Positions 38,601 to 51,934 of a stretch of DNA of 64,000 nt are shown in pieces (position 1 is the stretch's first letter; the number at the start of each line of letters is the position of its first letter). This DNA is from Wuchereria bancrofti (taxonomy: Eukaryota > Nematoda > Chromadorea > Rhabditida > Onchocercidae), in the NCBI GenBank assembly GCA_005281725.1, contig SSBO01000012.1:9984080-10048079 (forward strand), written 5' to 3'. The position numbers and the translations under genes were made by a program. The notes below the pieces were generated by a model. It did no database searches. It worked only from the letters and a program-made list of their open reading frames with translations, and was not told the DNA's origin.

Positions 38601-41600
38601 AAAGCAACTGGTATTAAGGTTTGTAATTCATATTCCTGCAAATATTAATACTTCAAATCTTCATATAATTAACAGCTCATATCATCTAAAATTTTTTGAG
38701 TAAAGTAATATATGTAAAGGATATGTGATACATATGCTTACAGGGTTTGGCTCAATTAGCAGATTCTGGTGAAAAAGTTCTTGGACCACAGTTCATGAAT
38801 GCACTTAATGGATATGCAGAGAGAAGTCATGATATGTTAAATCAGGTTCATTATTTCATTTACTGAAAGATAATTTGATATAATAATAACTGAAAAGAAT
38901 AGATTATCCTAATTAATTTCATTTTATATTTCATGCAAATATTATCGTTAAAACGGAAAAATGTAAAAGATTATTTTCAATAATAATATCATTTCTTCAG
39001 TTTCTTACAGGTTTTACATCGTACAGCTCCGAAAGCTCAAGCTATACGAGATAAAGCTGTCCGTCCAATTGCTTTGGCTGCAGCAAATCGAGTAGAACAA
39101 AGTCAACATCTTGTAAGGACAAAAAGTAGCATGATTGGCGACAGAAATACTAATGCAGCTGCACAACAAAGGTTCATTTTAAATTCTAATAATTGTTTTA
39201 TTTGCAAAAAAAGAATCTGTTGAAAAAAAAAATGAATTTAAAACACTGATTGATTTAGTACGAAAGGAGGAAAACGAGGTAATTTTGTTCAAATTAAATG
39301 ATAATGCATTTTTTATATGTTGGGTTGAATCCTTTTATAAGAAGCTAAGAATATTGGTCATCGAATTTTTTTTCCTTTTTTTTGTTCAATTTATCCATTA
39401 ATTTAAGTACTAATAAAACTTAATCAATTAGTCGTTACTAGTAGATATATGATTATATCTGTAAGATCTTGTTTAAATCTTCCGGAAATTTGTTTACGTA
39501 TTTTTTTGCTATTTCGTTGTTTAATGTAATGGTAAGTTAAATTTTATGATTTAAGTAATTTAGCGACTATAATGCTCTAAATATTTGATAATTATATTCC
39601 ATTTCATTCAGTATTTTGTTTCTTCTATTCTTTAAGTGTTGATTTAATGGAATTAATTCAGTAAGAATCAACAGATTGTTCGCGAAATATGTAATCAAAT
39701 CCTAGCTGGTCAAGGAGTTGGTGTTTTCACATATCCAAAATTGAAACGGTTAATGGAAGATGAAAGTTTAAGACAACTTGTTTGTTCCAAATTAAATCTC
39801 AGTCTTGATGTGCAACATTATGAAGATGATTTCATGCAAGATATGGTGAGAGAAAAAAGAAACTTTTCGAAAATCTTTTTTTCTTTTCCATCACTTTTCT
39901 TTTTCTTTAAAAGGCTATTAAAATTAAAAGTTGCGACGCTTTCGATATATGTTGCTACATCAAAGAAATACGAATTACAATTAAGCTAATTATGTAACAA
40001 ATAACATTCATCTCTTATGTTATTTGCAAAAAAATTTTAGCAACTAAATCGAAATCAATATAAAGGATATTTGAAAGCTTTGCAAACATGTATTGCTGGT
40101 TTGGAATATTCATACAATTCATCTGATTCTAATGGTTTAGCTTCATTATTTCATGTACTTGAAATTGCCCATTCTCATTATTGGACAAAAGAAACTGAAG
40201 TAACATCACCACCAAGTGCATCTGGAAGTTTGGTAAAATTTATTTTCTCTCTGAATTCAAAGATAATATGTGATTTAATTGAACACTTTAATTACAATCC
40301 TTTTTTTCTTATTTCCAAGTGTATGTTGTCATATTTTACGAGGCTAAGAGCTAAGTTTTCAATAAATCACTAAGAATTACGCATAAGATAATTTACAAAC
40401 TTAGGGATAATTGTTCTATGATCAATTTAAATTGCATGAATTTACGAATAGGAAGTTTTTTTCTTGCTTTTTCTTTGTTTTTTTTTTCTTGCTTTTCCTT
40501 TGTTTTTTTTTTCAGCTTCATACTCCATCATCATCATTATATGATGTACAGCGACAACAGCATGATATTTCATCACCGATACATCTGCCACCAATTCCAA
40601 CCCAACCACCGCCATCTCTACCATTCCCTGTACCTGTAAATCAAGCTCCTAAACCTTCCATACCACCGCGTATTTCTCATGAAGCATATGAAATTGTATT
40701 ACGTAAGTTTTTGCTACATGTAGTTATTACTATCTTAACTTACATGCTTATTTTTGACTTTAGTTTGTTTTTTTTTTCTTGATTGGTAATTCAATCTTTT
40801 TAAATTCCACAAATTTGAAGAGAATTATTAAGATATTCAATTATTATATAAGATGTATTCCAAATAATTTTTCTGTCCAATCTTTGTACAAAATATTAAC
40901 TACTAAATTTACTTGTAGTTATTAGTATCTTAAACTTATATGCTATTATCATTTTACAGCTACTGGTCCACCACCACCGCTTCCACCACGGCCGGTAGTT
41001 CGTCCAAGCACATGTGATAATGCGCAATCAGTGTCAAAGCCTAATGTCCAGTCAAAAAATTTGGAAGAAGTAACGAAGTCAAATAGCACTTTATCATCTG
41101 ATACCAAAAATTCCGAATTAAAACTGAATCCTGATAATAAAATAGAAACAACTTCAACTACATTTCGACGTTCATCATTTAGTTCAGCCATTGTAAGTTT
41201 GTTTGCAAGCATAGCTGGTCTTATCATTGTAAGATATTTTGTACTTTTTAGGAAATTATTGCATTATTACACTTTCTTTAATTAGATTAATTTTTGATCG
41301 AAATAAAACGGTAATTATTCCTTTGTAATTAAGCAAAAAACTTTAGTCTTTTAGTTATAGTTCAATGATACACTTACTTCATTTGCGATAGTGTAGTTAA
41401 ACTTGAAGTGATAAAACTTTTTTCTTTCAGAAATCTCGTTTTAATTTGCATCCACCGGATAGTTTGTCACTCGATTCAACAACTTCATCACGTGTCTCAT
41501 CTGATGTTAAGCCAATACGACACTTCATTTATCAGGATTTGATATGTTATATTTTCTTTTCGTTTAATTTCAACCACTTCTTATTTTAGTTCATTTGAAT

Positions 41601-44600
41601 TGTTTTAGTTCAATTTTGTGGTTTATTTTATATGAAGCCATAGTTCTAAAACTATCAAATGTTACCTGAATACTTTATTGTATTCTAGAAGCACTTAACG
41701 GCTAAAAGCATGACATTTATCGTCTGTCGGTTCGGTTATATGATAGTTGTATACTGTTCATGATCAAACCAATATCATTAAAAAGGAGAGAAAGAAAAAA
41801 TTGATTAATTTTGACAATTTTGATAAAAATTTATTTAATATTTTAGCAACTATGATTAATTATATTTAGTGTCTTCACCAAATCCATTATGGCAAAAAAT
41901 GGATTTTTGGGAAAATGCATTTTTCGATGTGGTTGCACGAGAACGCGATATTATAGGAATGGATCAAGAACCATGTGAAATGATTGATAGATATTGTGGT
42001 TTGTCAGAATCTGAAAAGCGCCGTCTAGAATTAGAGGAAGATCATCTATTGTCTACATTACTTCATAATTTAACATCTTATATGATTATGTGCGGATGTG
42101 GTCAACGAGCTGTTCAACAGGTGATAATATTTTTTTGATATCTTCTTCCGATATATTTTTTGCACATTTTAGTATTTAAAAAAAAAGAAAGATTTTAATG
42201 AGTGATAATTCTTTTATAATAGAATGAAAATCTTTTCTTTCTTCTTTTTCATGCTTTTTCATTATTTTTTTAGTCAAAATGTTTTTTTTTTTTTATGTTG
42301 AACTTTTTTAAATTGTATATTTTTTTACGTGGTTCAATTAAAGGATGAAATTAAAACGGCACTGTTTAATGCTTCGTATCGTAAGCCTCTTTGCAGGAGG
42401 TCGAACGATGCTTGTTTTTGTTAATCTAATAAACCTTTATATTATTTATCTAATTTTTCACAACTCTTCAATATTTGTTTATGAATTAAGATTTGGAGTA
42501 AATTTCAGAAAATACGACGTTTGTTAGGTAAAGCGCATATTGGTTTGGTTTATTCAAAAACGATCAATCAACTTTTGGATGAACTTCCAAAAACTGTTAG
42601 TATAACAGATTGTATTTCTTTTTAGAACGGACTTGATGATTAACTTCTTGAGTTTCTTTCGAAAGTTTTTCGTCTAATCCACTCGCAAAAACTTTAATTG
42701 CATACTTTATCGACCATAACATGCTTCGTTCAATGTATTAGCTTTCTTTTCAGTAAACAAATTGGACCTTTGCATCACTTTATCTTGTCAGTTTTATGTT
42801 TTATTGTATCAAATCTATTTTTAGCAAAGTAATGGGATACCGCTGAGACCGCTCGGAAGTCGTCTTATTCAAAAACGATTATTTACTGTTCATGAAGGAG
42901 CTACAGCTCAAGATCCGTTAGTATTTATAGAGGTAAATTAGAATCAAAGAAATCTTTTTAGGTTTAATTAGATTTAAGTGTCGAAATATTATGCCTTTTT
43001 TCCAAAGGTACTTAATTTAGTTTTGATTTTAGTCTTGTTTTTTTTTTCTGCTTTCACAATATATGGTTATTTGTAATTTTTCAAATTGATAGTACTTTTT
43101 GAGGTATGCGATGATGCAGTTGTACTTCGATCGGTACTTGGCGCTATTACAGAACGATGGTGGTATGAACGTCTAGTGAATATGACGTATTCTCCCAAAA
43201 CACGTCTTTTATGCTTATGGCGACGACATGAAGGAAAAGTGTATATGCACAAATTTTACACAAGAAAGGTTGTACTTAGTGTTTCATGCATGTTTTCACA
43301 TGTTAGACGTGATCTTTCACGTTAGAAGTAATTTTTTATAAAACAAAGAAATAAAATTTTTTTTTGAATGTAATTTAAATGCTTCATTGTAGATTGTGTC
43401 ATATCTTTGCTCAAATATTACAGTGTCGCGAATTGTATACTGCAATGAAGGAAGCAATGGAGCGAGCTGCTAAACGAGGTAAAGTTACACTATCTGGCCG
43501 AGATTTGGGTGGCGAATTTCCGATTCAGGATATGGAATCAAATCAAGGTGGAATACTACAAGTACGATTAGATGGTGTAGCATTGCTTTTCGAAGATAGA
43601 CAGGTAATGCTACTATTATTATTTCATTTTTTCACTGCAGAATTTTAAAATTTTGAATAAATTAAATAATTTTTTTTTCAAAAAATTCAGGGTTTAAAAT
43701 AAAGGTATAAATATAATATATTAAAAATTCCTATTCTTTTTTTTCTTTCAAAAAAATTTCTGTTCTTTTTTTTCTTTCAAAATTCGAGTCATTTTCAGCA
43801 TTTCGTTGAATTGAGCAATTTTAAAAAATGTTGTACACTTGGTAGAAATGTATTTGTCCTTCAAGAATATGGTGTGTTATTTTCAAAGAAAATTTCCACA
43901 AATTTTTACTTTATTCTTTCGCTTGTTTAGATTTTCTTCTTTTTGCACAAAATTGCGAAAAATTTCGAATTGTTTGCAACATTTTACTTTTAATATACTT
44001 TGAAATAAAAAGATAAATAATACTTGTTAAGCTTTCCTATTCGATAAGAATTATATATAATTGCATCCGTTAATATATGTTTATTTAAGATTGTGACAGC
44101 AATTAACCGTTTGCTGCATGATTATCAATATTATCGTTTATTTTACTTCACTAATCATTATTTGATTTCACTTGAATTTTAATTTCATTCGTTTTTATTG
44201 CTTTTGATTGACAAACATTGCCAAATTTAGATATTTTACTATCAAGGACGAATTAAGCAGAGTGCATGATTATGATTAATTTTAAAATAATAGTCGATAC
44301 ATATATTTTTTCTGAAATATCAATTTAATTATTTATATTAAAATAAAATATATGTTAGTGATGGAAAAAATAAAGAAAAGAATCAACAAATATAGAAAAA
44401 ATCATTTTTTAAGTTGTCATCGTTGCTGTTTGTTTTGTTGCTATTGTTGTTGTTTTTATTTTACTGTGTTGTTTGCATGAATTGTAATTGTTGATTTAGG
44501 CATCCGATATTGCATGGTCATTACATCGTGTATTTTCCGTACGCTACGCAAAACAATCATTAACAGTGTACGAGAGTAATGTGAATGATACAAATACTTT

Positions 44601-46427
44601 GCCATAATTTCATACATGTATTTCACATCTAGTGATAATTTTTCAAACAATTCAAACTTTCGCTATCATAATGGTAAACAATTTGACAAAATATGACTAA
44701 TTAAGAAACACTGAACATATCAACAAATGCATACAAGGAAATCATCACTATCACCAACGTAAATGTGTTTTAATTTCATTACTTATCATATCATCATACA
44801 TTTTGATATCATNAGTTACACTATCTGGCCGAGATTTGGGTGGCGAATTTCCGATTCAGGATATGGAATCAAATCAAGGTGGAATACTACAAGTACGATT
44901 AGATGGTGTAGCATTGCTTTTCGAAGATAGACAGGTAATGCTACTATTATTATTTCATTTTTTCACTGCAGAATTTTAAAATTTTGAATAAATTAAATAA
45001 TTTTTTTTTCAAAAAATTCAGGGTTTAAAATAAAGGTATAAATATAATATATTAAAAATTCCTATTCTTTTTTTTCTTTCAAAAAAATTTCTGTTCTTTT
45101 TTTTCTTTCAAAATTCGAGTCATTTTCAGCATTTCGTTGAATTGAGCAATTTTAAAAAATGTTGTACACTTGGTAGAAATGTATTTGTCCTTCAAGAATA
45201 TGGTGTGTTATTTTCAAAGAAAATTTCCACAAATTTTTACTTTATTCTTTCGCTTGTTTAGATTTTCTTCTTTTTGCACAAAATTGCGAAAAATTTCGAA
45301 TTGTTTGCAACATTTTACTTTTAATATACTTTGAAATAAAAAGATAAATAATACTTGTTAAGCTTTCCTATTCGATAAGAATTTCTTCATGTTTTAGTCT
45401 CATAAAAAGCTCAAAAAGCGAGATTTAAAAAAAAATTTCCAACATATTACTCATTTACTTCTAAGTAATGAATGTTTATTGTATATTGCAGATCGTAAAA
45501 AGAATAAACTAATACAAAGGCGTTATTTATCCCAAATGGTATGATTTAAATAAAATATTAGAAGTGCACTTTTAAAATTTCATTTACTTAATAATTTGTG
45601 TTCTATTAATATATATATATATCAAGGACGAATTAAGCAGAGTGCATGATTATGATTAATTTTAAAATAATAGTCGATACATATATTTTTTCTGAAATAT
45701 CAATTTAATTATTTATATTAAAATAAAATATATGTTAGTGATGGAAAAAATAAAGAAAAGAATCAACAAATATAGAAAAAATCATTTTTTAAGTTGTCAT
45801 CGTTGCTGTTTGTTTTGTTGCTATTGTTGTTGTTTTTATTTTACTGTGTTGTTTGCATGAATTGTAATTGTTGATTTAGGCATCCGATATTGCATGGTCA
45901 TTACATCGTGTATTTTCCGTACGCTACGCAAAACAATCATTAACAGTGTACGAGAGTAATGTGAATGATACAAATACTTTGCCATAATTTCATACATGTA
46001 TTTCACATCTAGTGATAATTTTTCAAACAATTCAAACTTTCGCTATCATAATGGTAAACAATTTGACAAAATATGACTAATTAAGAAACACTGAACATAT
46101 CAACAAATGCATACAAGGAAATCATCACTATCACCAACGTAAATGTGTTTTAATTTCATTACTTATCATATCATCATACATTTTGATATCATTTAAACTT
46201 TCAACTAAATGCTATGCATGTTGCATTCTTGGTAAAATTTGAATATTTAAATCTACATATATCTAATTGATGAATTTACGTAATTGATAAGTTTTTCATC
46301 TAGTTGATAAATTTACATGAAAAAATCAAAAGTTTTAATTGATTTTTAGGCTGATCAGATCTGTTATGCGGTTTTGTGCGTTTTCTCTTTCGTTGCTACA
46401 GGACGTCGAACAAGTGATATGAATTAA
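32643..46427 (+). CDS. aex-3: MADD / AEX-3 homologue, DENN-domain Rab3/Rab27 exchange factor
   Basis: Family members activate Rab3 and Rab27 on synaptic vesicles and support vesicle transport and release. I place 31 exons, all in phase, about 1,465 residues: 32643-32696, 33030-33213, 33415-33595, 33838-33981, 34108-34255, 34487-34639, 34939-35070, 35742-35915, 36146-36277, 36593-36744, 36952-37099, 37361-37433, 37611-37718, 38009-38120, 38287-38383, 38472-38618, 38744-38845, 39011-39171, 39662-39845, 40041-40232, 40516-40702, 40960-41192, 41431-41545, 41870-42120, 42509-42595, 42825-42932, 43104-43268, 43424-43603, 43799-43873, 45398-45538 and 46350-46427. N-terminal DENN modules: [81 protein letters not shown]. 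Then ARVAM-type [12 protein letters not shown], a Ser/Pro-rich linker (about 37.4-41.5 kb), and the conserved C-terminal part: [70 protein letters not shown]. The last exons are affected by the duplicated join at 44813, so the end of the model, including a 47-codon exon at 45398, is less certain. Confidence 0.93.
36278..36495. repeat. Degenerate TTTG/TTTA tetranucleotide tract in a MADD intron
   Basis: The intron after the RVAM exon (ends 36277) is filled by TTTGTTTATTTA-like units for over 200 bases. Because the 4-base unit has no stop in any frame here, all three forward frames stay open, which gives false long frames of Phe, Leu, Tyr and Cys. Confidence 0.85.
43483..44812. repeat. First copy of a duplicated segment ending at the N (44813)
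   Basis: Bases 43483-44052 reappear at 44814-45383, and 44240-44812 reappear at 45620-46192; both blocks look identical by eye. The centres differ: 44053-44239 (187 bp) here against 45384-45619 (236 bp) in the second copy. The copy begins inside MADD exon 43424-43603 and holds exon 43799-43873. Its centre shows no usable exon. Confidence 0.9.
44814..46192. repeat. Second copy of the duplicated segment, with the coding centre
   Basis: This copy starts at the N, within a repeat of the MADD exon that ends at 44934, and includes a repeat of the next exon at 45130-45204. Its unique centre contains the 47-codon exon 45398-45538 ([15 protein letters not shown]), which splices in phase to the final exon at 46350. 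The contig then continues normally. Removing 43483-44813 gives one continuous gene. Confidence 0.88.
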
Positions 46428-46543
46428 AGCAATGTGGTATTTTCAAAAAGCAAATCACATTTTTCATTAAAAACCGTAAACATTAGTGGTTACATGCACC
46501 TGTTATCCATTCGTATTTTTTCTTTTTCGTTTTTTCTTTTGAA

Positions 46544-46549
46544 AATAAA
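46544..46549 (+). terminator. Candidate polyadenylation signal of MADD
   Basis: AATAAA lies 117 bases after the stop at 46427, in T-rich sequence. Confidence 0.5.
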
Positions 46550-47141
46550 TTAATAGCTAGTAATATTTTATTCATATGTTTTTTTAGTTCCATCGATTAC
46601 TGTAAATTTTGAATGTTAGCCTTTCATGATGTCTTCCGCCATAATTTATTGAAATAATGTAAAATCCCAAAAATACTGATACTTCAATTAGAGAAATATT
46701 GACATTAAAATTTAAAAAATAATGACATTTGAAAATGTATATAGAAAAGCATTAAACCAATTTTTATTGAAATCTACAAATTTAATTTCAGACATATTTG
46801 ATGCGAACTAACATACCAAAATAGTGTAATGTTCAATTTTCTTCTCTAATCATTACTGATACATTAAAAGGAATGAGAAAAATCTCTAAATCTACACATC
46901 AATCAAAATTTATTTTGTAAATTAAAAAAAGAAAAAATTATTTCGAAACTGTAATTTTTTCAACTTTCGAGTTAAAAAGAAAATGTCATTTCCGACACAT
47001 TTTTCTCCTTTCCTGTTAAATTTGTATATTTTGTTATTTATCTAATTTCGTCCTAATAATTATTTTCATGTAAAATAAATTGTAACATATTACGTATTTG
47101 TATGTTAATCTCGAGAAATACACCAGGAAATACCATTTGGA
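46550..47141. other. Short spacer between convergent genes
   Basis: AT-rich sequence between the 3' ends of the plus-strand MADD gene and the minus-strand stargazin-like gene. No gene seen. Confidence 0.6.
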
Positions 47142-49511
47142 TTATCCAAATTTTGAATATTGTGCACTTTGTTCATCTGATGCATCATTGGTAATAGCAA
47201 TTGATTTCCTGGTGGATGCACACTCACTGTTTAAAAATTCTGATACAGTCCTAAAATTATTTGAATTTATCACTTGTAATCAATCTATCACTTATAATTT
47301 ATCACAAAAGAACTCTTTCTAATGATTTTTCTTTTTTGAAGTGCTTGTATGGAAGGAAAATATGGAAAGATTTTTGATTTAATTACCCGAAAAACTTCAC
47401 TCCTGAAACTTAATATATTTTTCAACTTCGTGATTTGTTGTACTTAAATTATAAAAGTACAAAAATCCTTTCTATGAAAGTGGAACTAAAGAGAAAAATT
47501 GAGATATTTTGACAGTGCCTGATTGATCGATAATGTCTCATATGATACCGACAATGACATTTTCTCATGAAATGTGTTTCATCCATTTTAGCTATCAAAG
47601 ATCTAAAAAAAAATTTTCACAAATTAAAAAACTTTTTTAAAAAATTAAAATTTGAAAATTTTCCGTTGTAAGCATAGTCATATGTAAAATTTAAAGTAAT
47701 AAAACTATAAAAAACTCAAAAAAAAACCTTATGTGATATTTGTTAAACATACGTTCATCACGTTTAGCCATATAAGCAATTAATGAAAATAATGCAGCAA
47801 ATTCATTTCCCAAAAATGAAACCTAAAAAAAATAGAAAAAAACGTGAAGAAGGAAAGAAAAAAAGGACAAAGGAAAATTATTACTTTGCACTAAAATTAT
47901 TGAATAAAACTAGTCCTAAAATTCAAATTTATAATTTATTAAAAAAAGAGGTTCCCAAACATCAAAAAAAAAACTTACTTTAAGCATAATAAAAGAGTAA
48001 CCATATGAGTAATGAAAAAGTGGATCATCAATTTTTGAGGCAGCATAAATTTTGTTTCCCACTTCTTTGGAAACAGCAGCCATATAAACAATTACACATG
48101 CAAAGTTTGCTATCCCTCAAAAAAAGGAAAAATTAATTTTCAAATTGGCAAATGAGCTTTTTAAAAATGCTTATTCCAAAAATTATTTATGAATAATTAT
48201 TACTATATTAATTAAACTGTTTCATACCTGAGAAAATATGCAATACGGAACAATACATAAGTGAATGATATGGCCATTTTTGAAACAAACACATTAATGC
48301 ATTAATTGAACCCAAAATAATTAATATAGCACCAGAAATCATAAAGATAAATGCACGATGTACTGAGACTAAAAATAAATATTTCATTTAATTTCGAAAT
48401 ATTGCAAAAATTAGAAACAAACAAAAAAAGGAGGAAAAATTCGATTTTTTCAAACTTGATTTTAGCCTAATTTTTTTTTAAATTTTTATCTCGGTTAAGT
48501 GCAATTTTAATTTTATAATAAATTTTAATTAATTAACTTACTGATAATTAATAATATTCTCTAATACGCATAATAATAAAATAAATAACTTACATTCGAC
48601 AGATGTGGTAACATCATATGGCTCATCTGTTGTAAAATAATTTACTTTTGTACAATGAAAATCTGTTGTAGCTAAATATTTTGTAAAAAATTTTAAATAT
48701 TAAAATTAAATTACTTATAATTTTGCGCAAAATAAAATATCATTTGTATAAAAAATGTTAATAAATCATAATTTAATGATATAATTAATACATTAGATAT
48801 GAGATGGAAATGATTGAATCAAAATGTTATTTTAAAAAATAAAAACTTTTTTTGCTTTTTTATCATCTATTTATTTACTGCCTTATCCAATTAGTCAAAT
48901 TTTAATGAATAGCTTAATTAATTATTTGAATAAACATAACAAACGATCAAGCCAACAAAAAAGCCATGGGCCAAGTGTTGCATTTTTAAAATAAACAGTT
49001 TGATCCAAAATATCTTCGCTTCCATTTGCAATTGTATCATTTGGATGTACGTAATATTTCAAAACTTCCGTTGTATACAACCAACTATTTGTGCATGTAC
49101 CTTTAAATATTTCATTAATAATTTAAAATTCAATCAAATAACTTACAGAAAATTTACTCATTTATTTTATTTTCCACATTTTTCCAATTATAATTTTTTT
49201 TTAAAAAGTAACGAATCGAAGAAAGAGCGAAAATTTTTGGAAATATATTAATTTATTCAAATATAATATTTCGATTAGTTTAAGATATGAATATTTAAAT
49301 GGAATTTAAAAAAAACGAAAACAAGAAAGTTTTGTAAAAATTAATTATGAATTTCCGGTTTTCTTTTTTTTTAAATTATTAATAATGATCACTTACTTAT
49401 AATGCAAAAAATGCAAGTAATAATAGAATTGCAGCAAGCAATTTTGATTAAAAGTTGTTGATTCATACGGGAAATTTTAATAAATTTGTTGTGCCATACC
49501 GGTGCAATCAT
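47142..49511 (-). CDS. Stargazin/TARP-like (calcium-channel gamma subunit family) four-pass membrane protein
   Basis: Members are auxiliary subunits of AMPA-type glutamate receptors or calcium channels at the plasma membrane. Minus-strand exons, all in phase: 49511-49397, 49100-48945, 48671-48594, 48368-48228, 48115-47979, 47822-47728 and 47226-47142, about 268 residues. TM1 is LIKIACCNSIITCIFCII; the extracellular loop has NDT, NGS and NAT glycosylation sites and the claudin-superfamily motif as GPWLFCW with a later FHCTK cysteine; TM2 is FIFMISGAILIILGSINALM; TM3 covers SVLHIFSGIANFACVIVYM; TM4 follows the family motif HYSYGYSFIML and includes FLGNEFAALFSLIAYM. The tail MAKRDERMFNKY is basic. 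The last exon (ECASTRKSIAITNDASDEQ, ending at the stop 47142) rests only on phase and a TTTAAACAG acceptor. The pattern best fits nematode STG-type proteins and the gamma-5/7 branch; other claudin-like relatives are possible. Confidence 0.8.
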
Positions 49512-51715
49512 CTTTTCTACTCTTTTTTCTCTTCTTTTCCTTTTCTTTTCTTAAAAAAATGAATATTCCAACTAAATACTTTGCTTTTGTTAAGATTGCA
49601 AAACTTTGGTAAAAATCATTTTCAAACATTTATTAAAAGTAATTAAAATCTGCCATAAAGCAAATGTCTATCAATTGAAAAAAAATTATTAATTAAACCT
49701 TTACGAACAAAATTATATTAGAATATAAATTTAACGGAAAAAAGAAAACGAGAAAAAAATGAATGTGCAAAATGTATAGTTGAAAGAAAAAAACTTTGTA
49801 GAAGAAAGGATGAAAATTATCATTCAATGCTATTTGAATTAACGAAATAAAAATTAAATTGAAATGGTGAAAAGAGAAGAAAAAAAAATTGGAAATAGAT
49901 TTGGATAATATAAATAAATGATTTCTGATTCAAACTTAATCAACAATGTTGTTAGTTCAAGAAAGGAAAAGTTTTTCCATTGAAAATGTTAATCTAATAA
50001 TAAAATCATGGCAATTGTTACGAAGCAAATTCTTGAGGATCTTTTTTAATAGTGAATTACTATCACTTTTCTCTCTTCTATTTTATTTCTGTCTCTCTCT
50101 CTCTTTTACTCTTCGCTTCCTTTTATCGTCACAAAATTTTTGATAATGAAATTGACAAAATTATATTTAAATTTTTTAGCCACTTCAATTTTAAATGAAT
50201 TGCTGCATTGAAGGAGGAAAAAATCATCGCTCATTGCAACAAATTATATTTGCAATTTGCAAGTATTGATAATAAAGTAAATATAATACTTTAACTTATA
50301 ATACATCAATTTTGAAAATTAAAAAGAGAAAACATTAATTAGCAAAAAAAGAATTAAAATGAAATTGGATAAATTAGAGTACATATATATATTCAACAAT
50401 TTTTCTCCTCCATTTATAATATTGTGATGTTTTTTCAATCATATTTATAAATAAAACAATTTAATACTAATTATTCTATTTAATTTGTAATAAACATTTA
50501 TTATATTTTACAAATATTCAAAATTTCATGGACAAAACAATTTGTTTATCGTTATAAATAGCATTTAATATATTAATAATTAGTACTATTACCATTCATA
50601 GAGTTTATTTTTTTTTTTTTGGAAAAAAGAGCTAAGAAAAAAAAGAAGAATAAAATATTATACAGTAATAAAATATAGGAAAGAAATCAGAAAAAAACGT
50701 ATTTGTCATTTAAATTGTCCAATTGGTCATCATCTTTCATGTCACCAATAAACTGCCCTTCTCATCACATATTATATGCATGTTATTTGAAGATTATTAA
50801 AATGCAACAATATGATAAACCAAAAAAAAATTGAAATTAAAAATTTAATTCCAATTTATGCATTATTTTTCCTCATTTTATTTCAAAATTTTCCCATCCC
50901 TAATGATCGAATCAGCAAATACTAATCAATACTTTCCAATGCTAGAAGAAATATGTATTAATTTTTTTTAATTGTTATTATCAATTCATCAATTCAGATC
51001 CATTTTATATTTGAATTTGCACTGTAGCACGGATTCCTTTCATTTCTAATATATATGTATATATATTTCGTATATATCAGTCAAATCAAAAGTCCACTGA
51101 ACTTTTTAGATAAGTCCTCAATTGCCGTTCATATGTTGTTATTTTATCGTAATTGAAAACAGTCATATTACTTTTGTGATAATTGATGAGTGATAATGGA
51201 AAGTTTAACATTTGCATAATCTAAAATTCTCCAATTCTGTTCTCTTCATCTTTTTTTAAGATTAATAATTACTAATAAGCCTAAAATTGTCATTATTAAT
51301 TTATTATTATTATTACTTTTATTGTTGTCGTTATTAATAATAATAATGATAATAATAATAATAGTAATAATAATGTTATTACTATTATTGCTATTATCCA
51401 ATATTATCATTATTTTTTATCATTTATCATTAATACAGTTATTTACTATCAATTTCTCTATGGTACATCTATTTAGAATTCATATAGTTGCATTTAATTA
51501 ATTTATTTGTTGATGAAAATTTCAGTCGTAAAAGTGCATTCAAACGTTCAATCTATTCCATTCCAATTTCATTTCATTCATTTAAATTTATTCACTCAAT
51601 CTTTTTCTTTCTTCCCCTTACTTACCTTCTTACCACCTCTTCCATCATTTTTTCCCCCTCTTCCTTTTCCTCCATCTTCTCATTTCCTCATTTGATCAGG
51701 AAAAAAAAATTTTTT

Positions 51716-51934
51716 CTCTCCCCTCTCCTTCTTCTCTCTTCTTTTCTCTAAAATATTATTTGCATGGCAAAGTATTCCTGTGAGCGCATTTACGAAACTC
51801 ATTAATTTCTTTTTCCTTTTCCATAATTTATTCGGCGCTTCCCAAGATTCAACTCTTCGATTCATTCCTTGGACATCTCGATTGTCAACCATATCTAATT
51901 TGTTAAGTAACGTCCATCTGCTCAACATCATCAA
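51716..51934 (-). other. Unassigned open frame, possible exon or small gene
   Basis: The minus-strand frame reads MMLSRWTLLNKLDMVDNRD, then RRVESWEAPNKLWKRKKK and FVNALTGILCHANNIL before dissolving into an AAAGAGAG-type purine tract. Trp and charged residues and mixed codons make it look better than surrounding frames, but it has no family match that I recognise. The other strand is also open over much of it. Confidence 0.22.

Noticed and set aside
40442..41227. Minus-strand frames opposite MADD linker exons (40442-40624 and 40949-41227)
   Set aside because: Antisense to well-phased MADD coding exons.
44456..46030. Identical minus-strand 64-codon frames at 44456-44650 and 45836-46030, seemingly a duplicated small gene
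   Set aside because: They are the same intronic sequence present twice because of the duplicated join at 44813, antisense to MADD, with no family match.
47098..47322. Forward frame of 74 codons starting MYVNLEKYTRKYHLDYPN
   Set aside because: It overlaps the proposed last stargazin-like exon on the opposite strand; the minus reading continues a phased gene while this one has no context.
49000..49251. Forward open frame of 83 codons
   Set aside because: It is the antisense shadow of the second exon of the stargazin-like gene plus intron.
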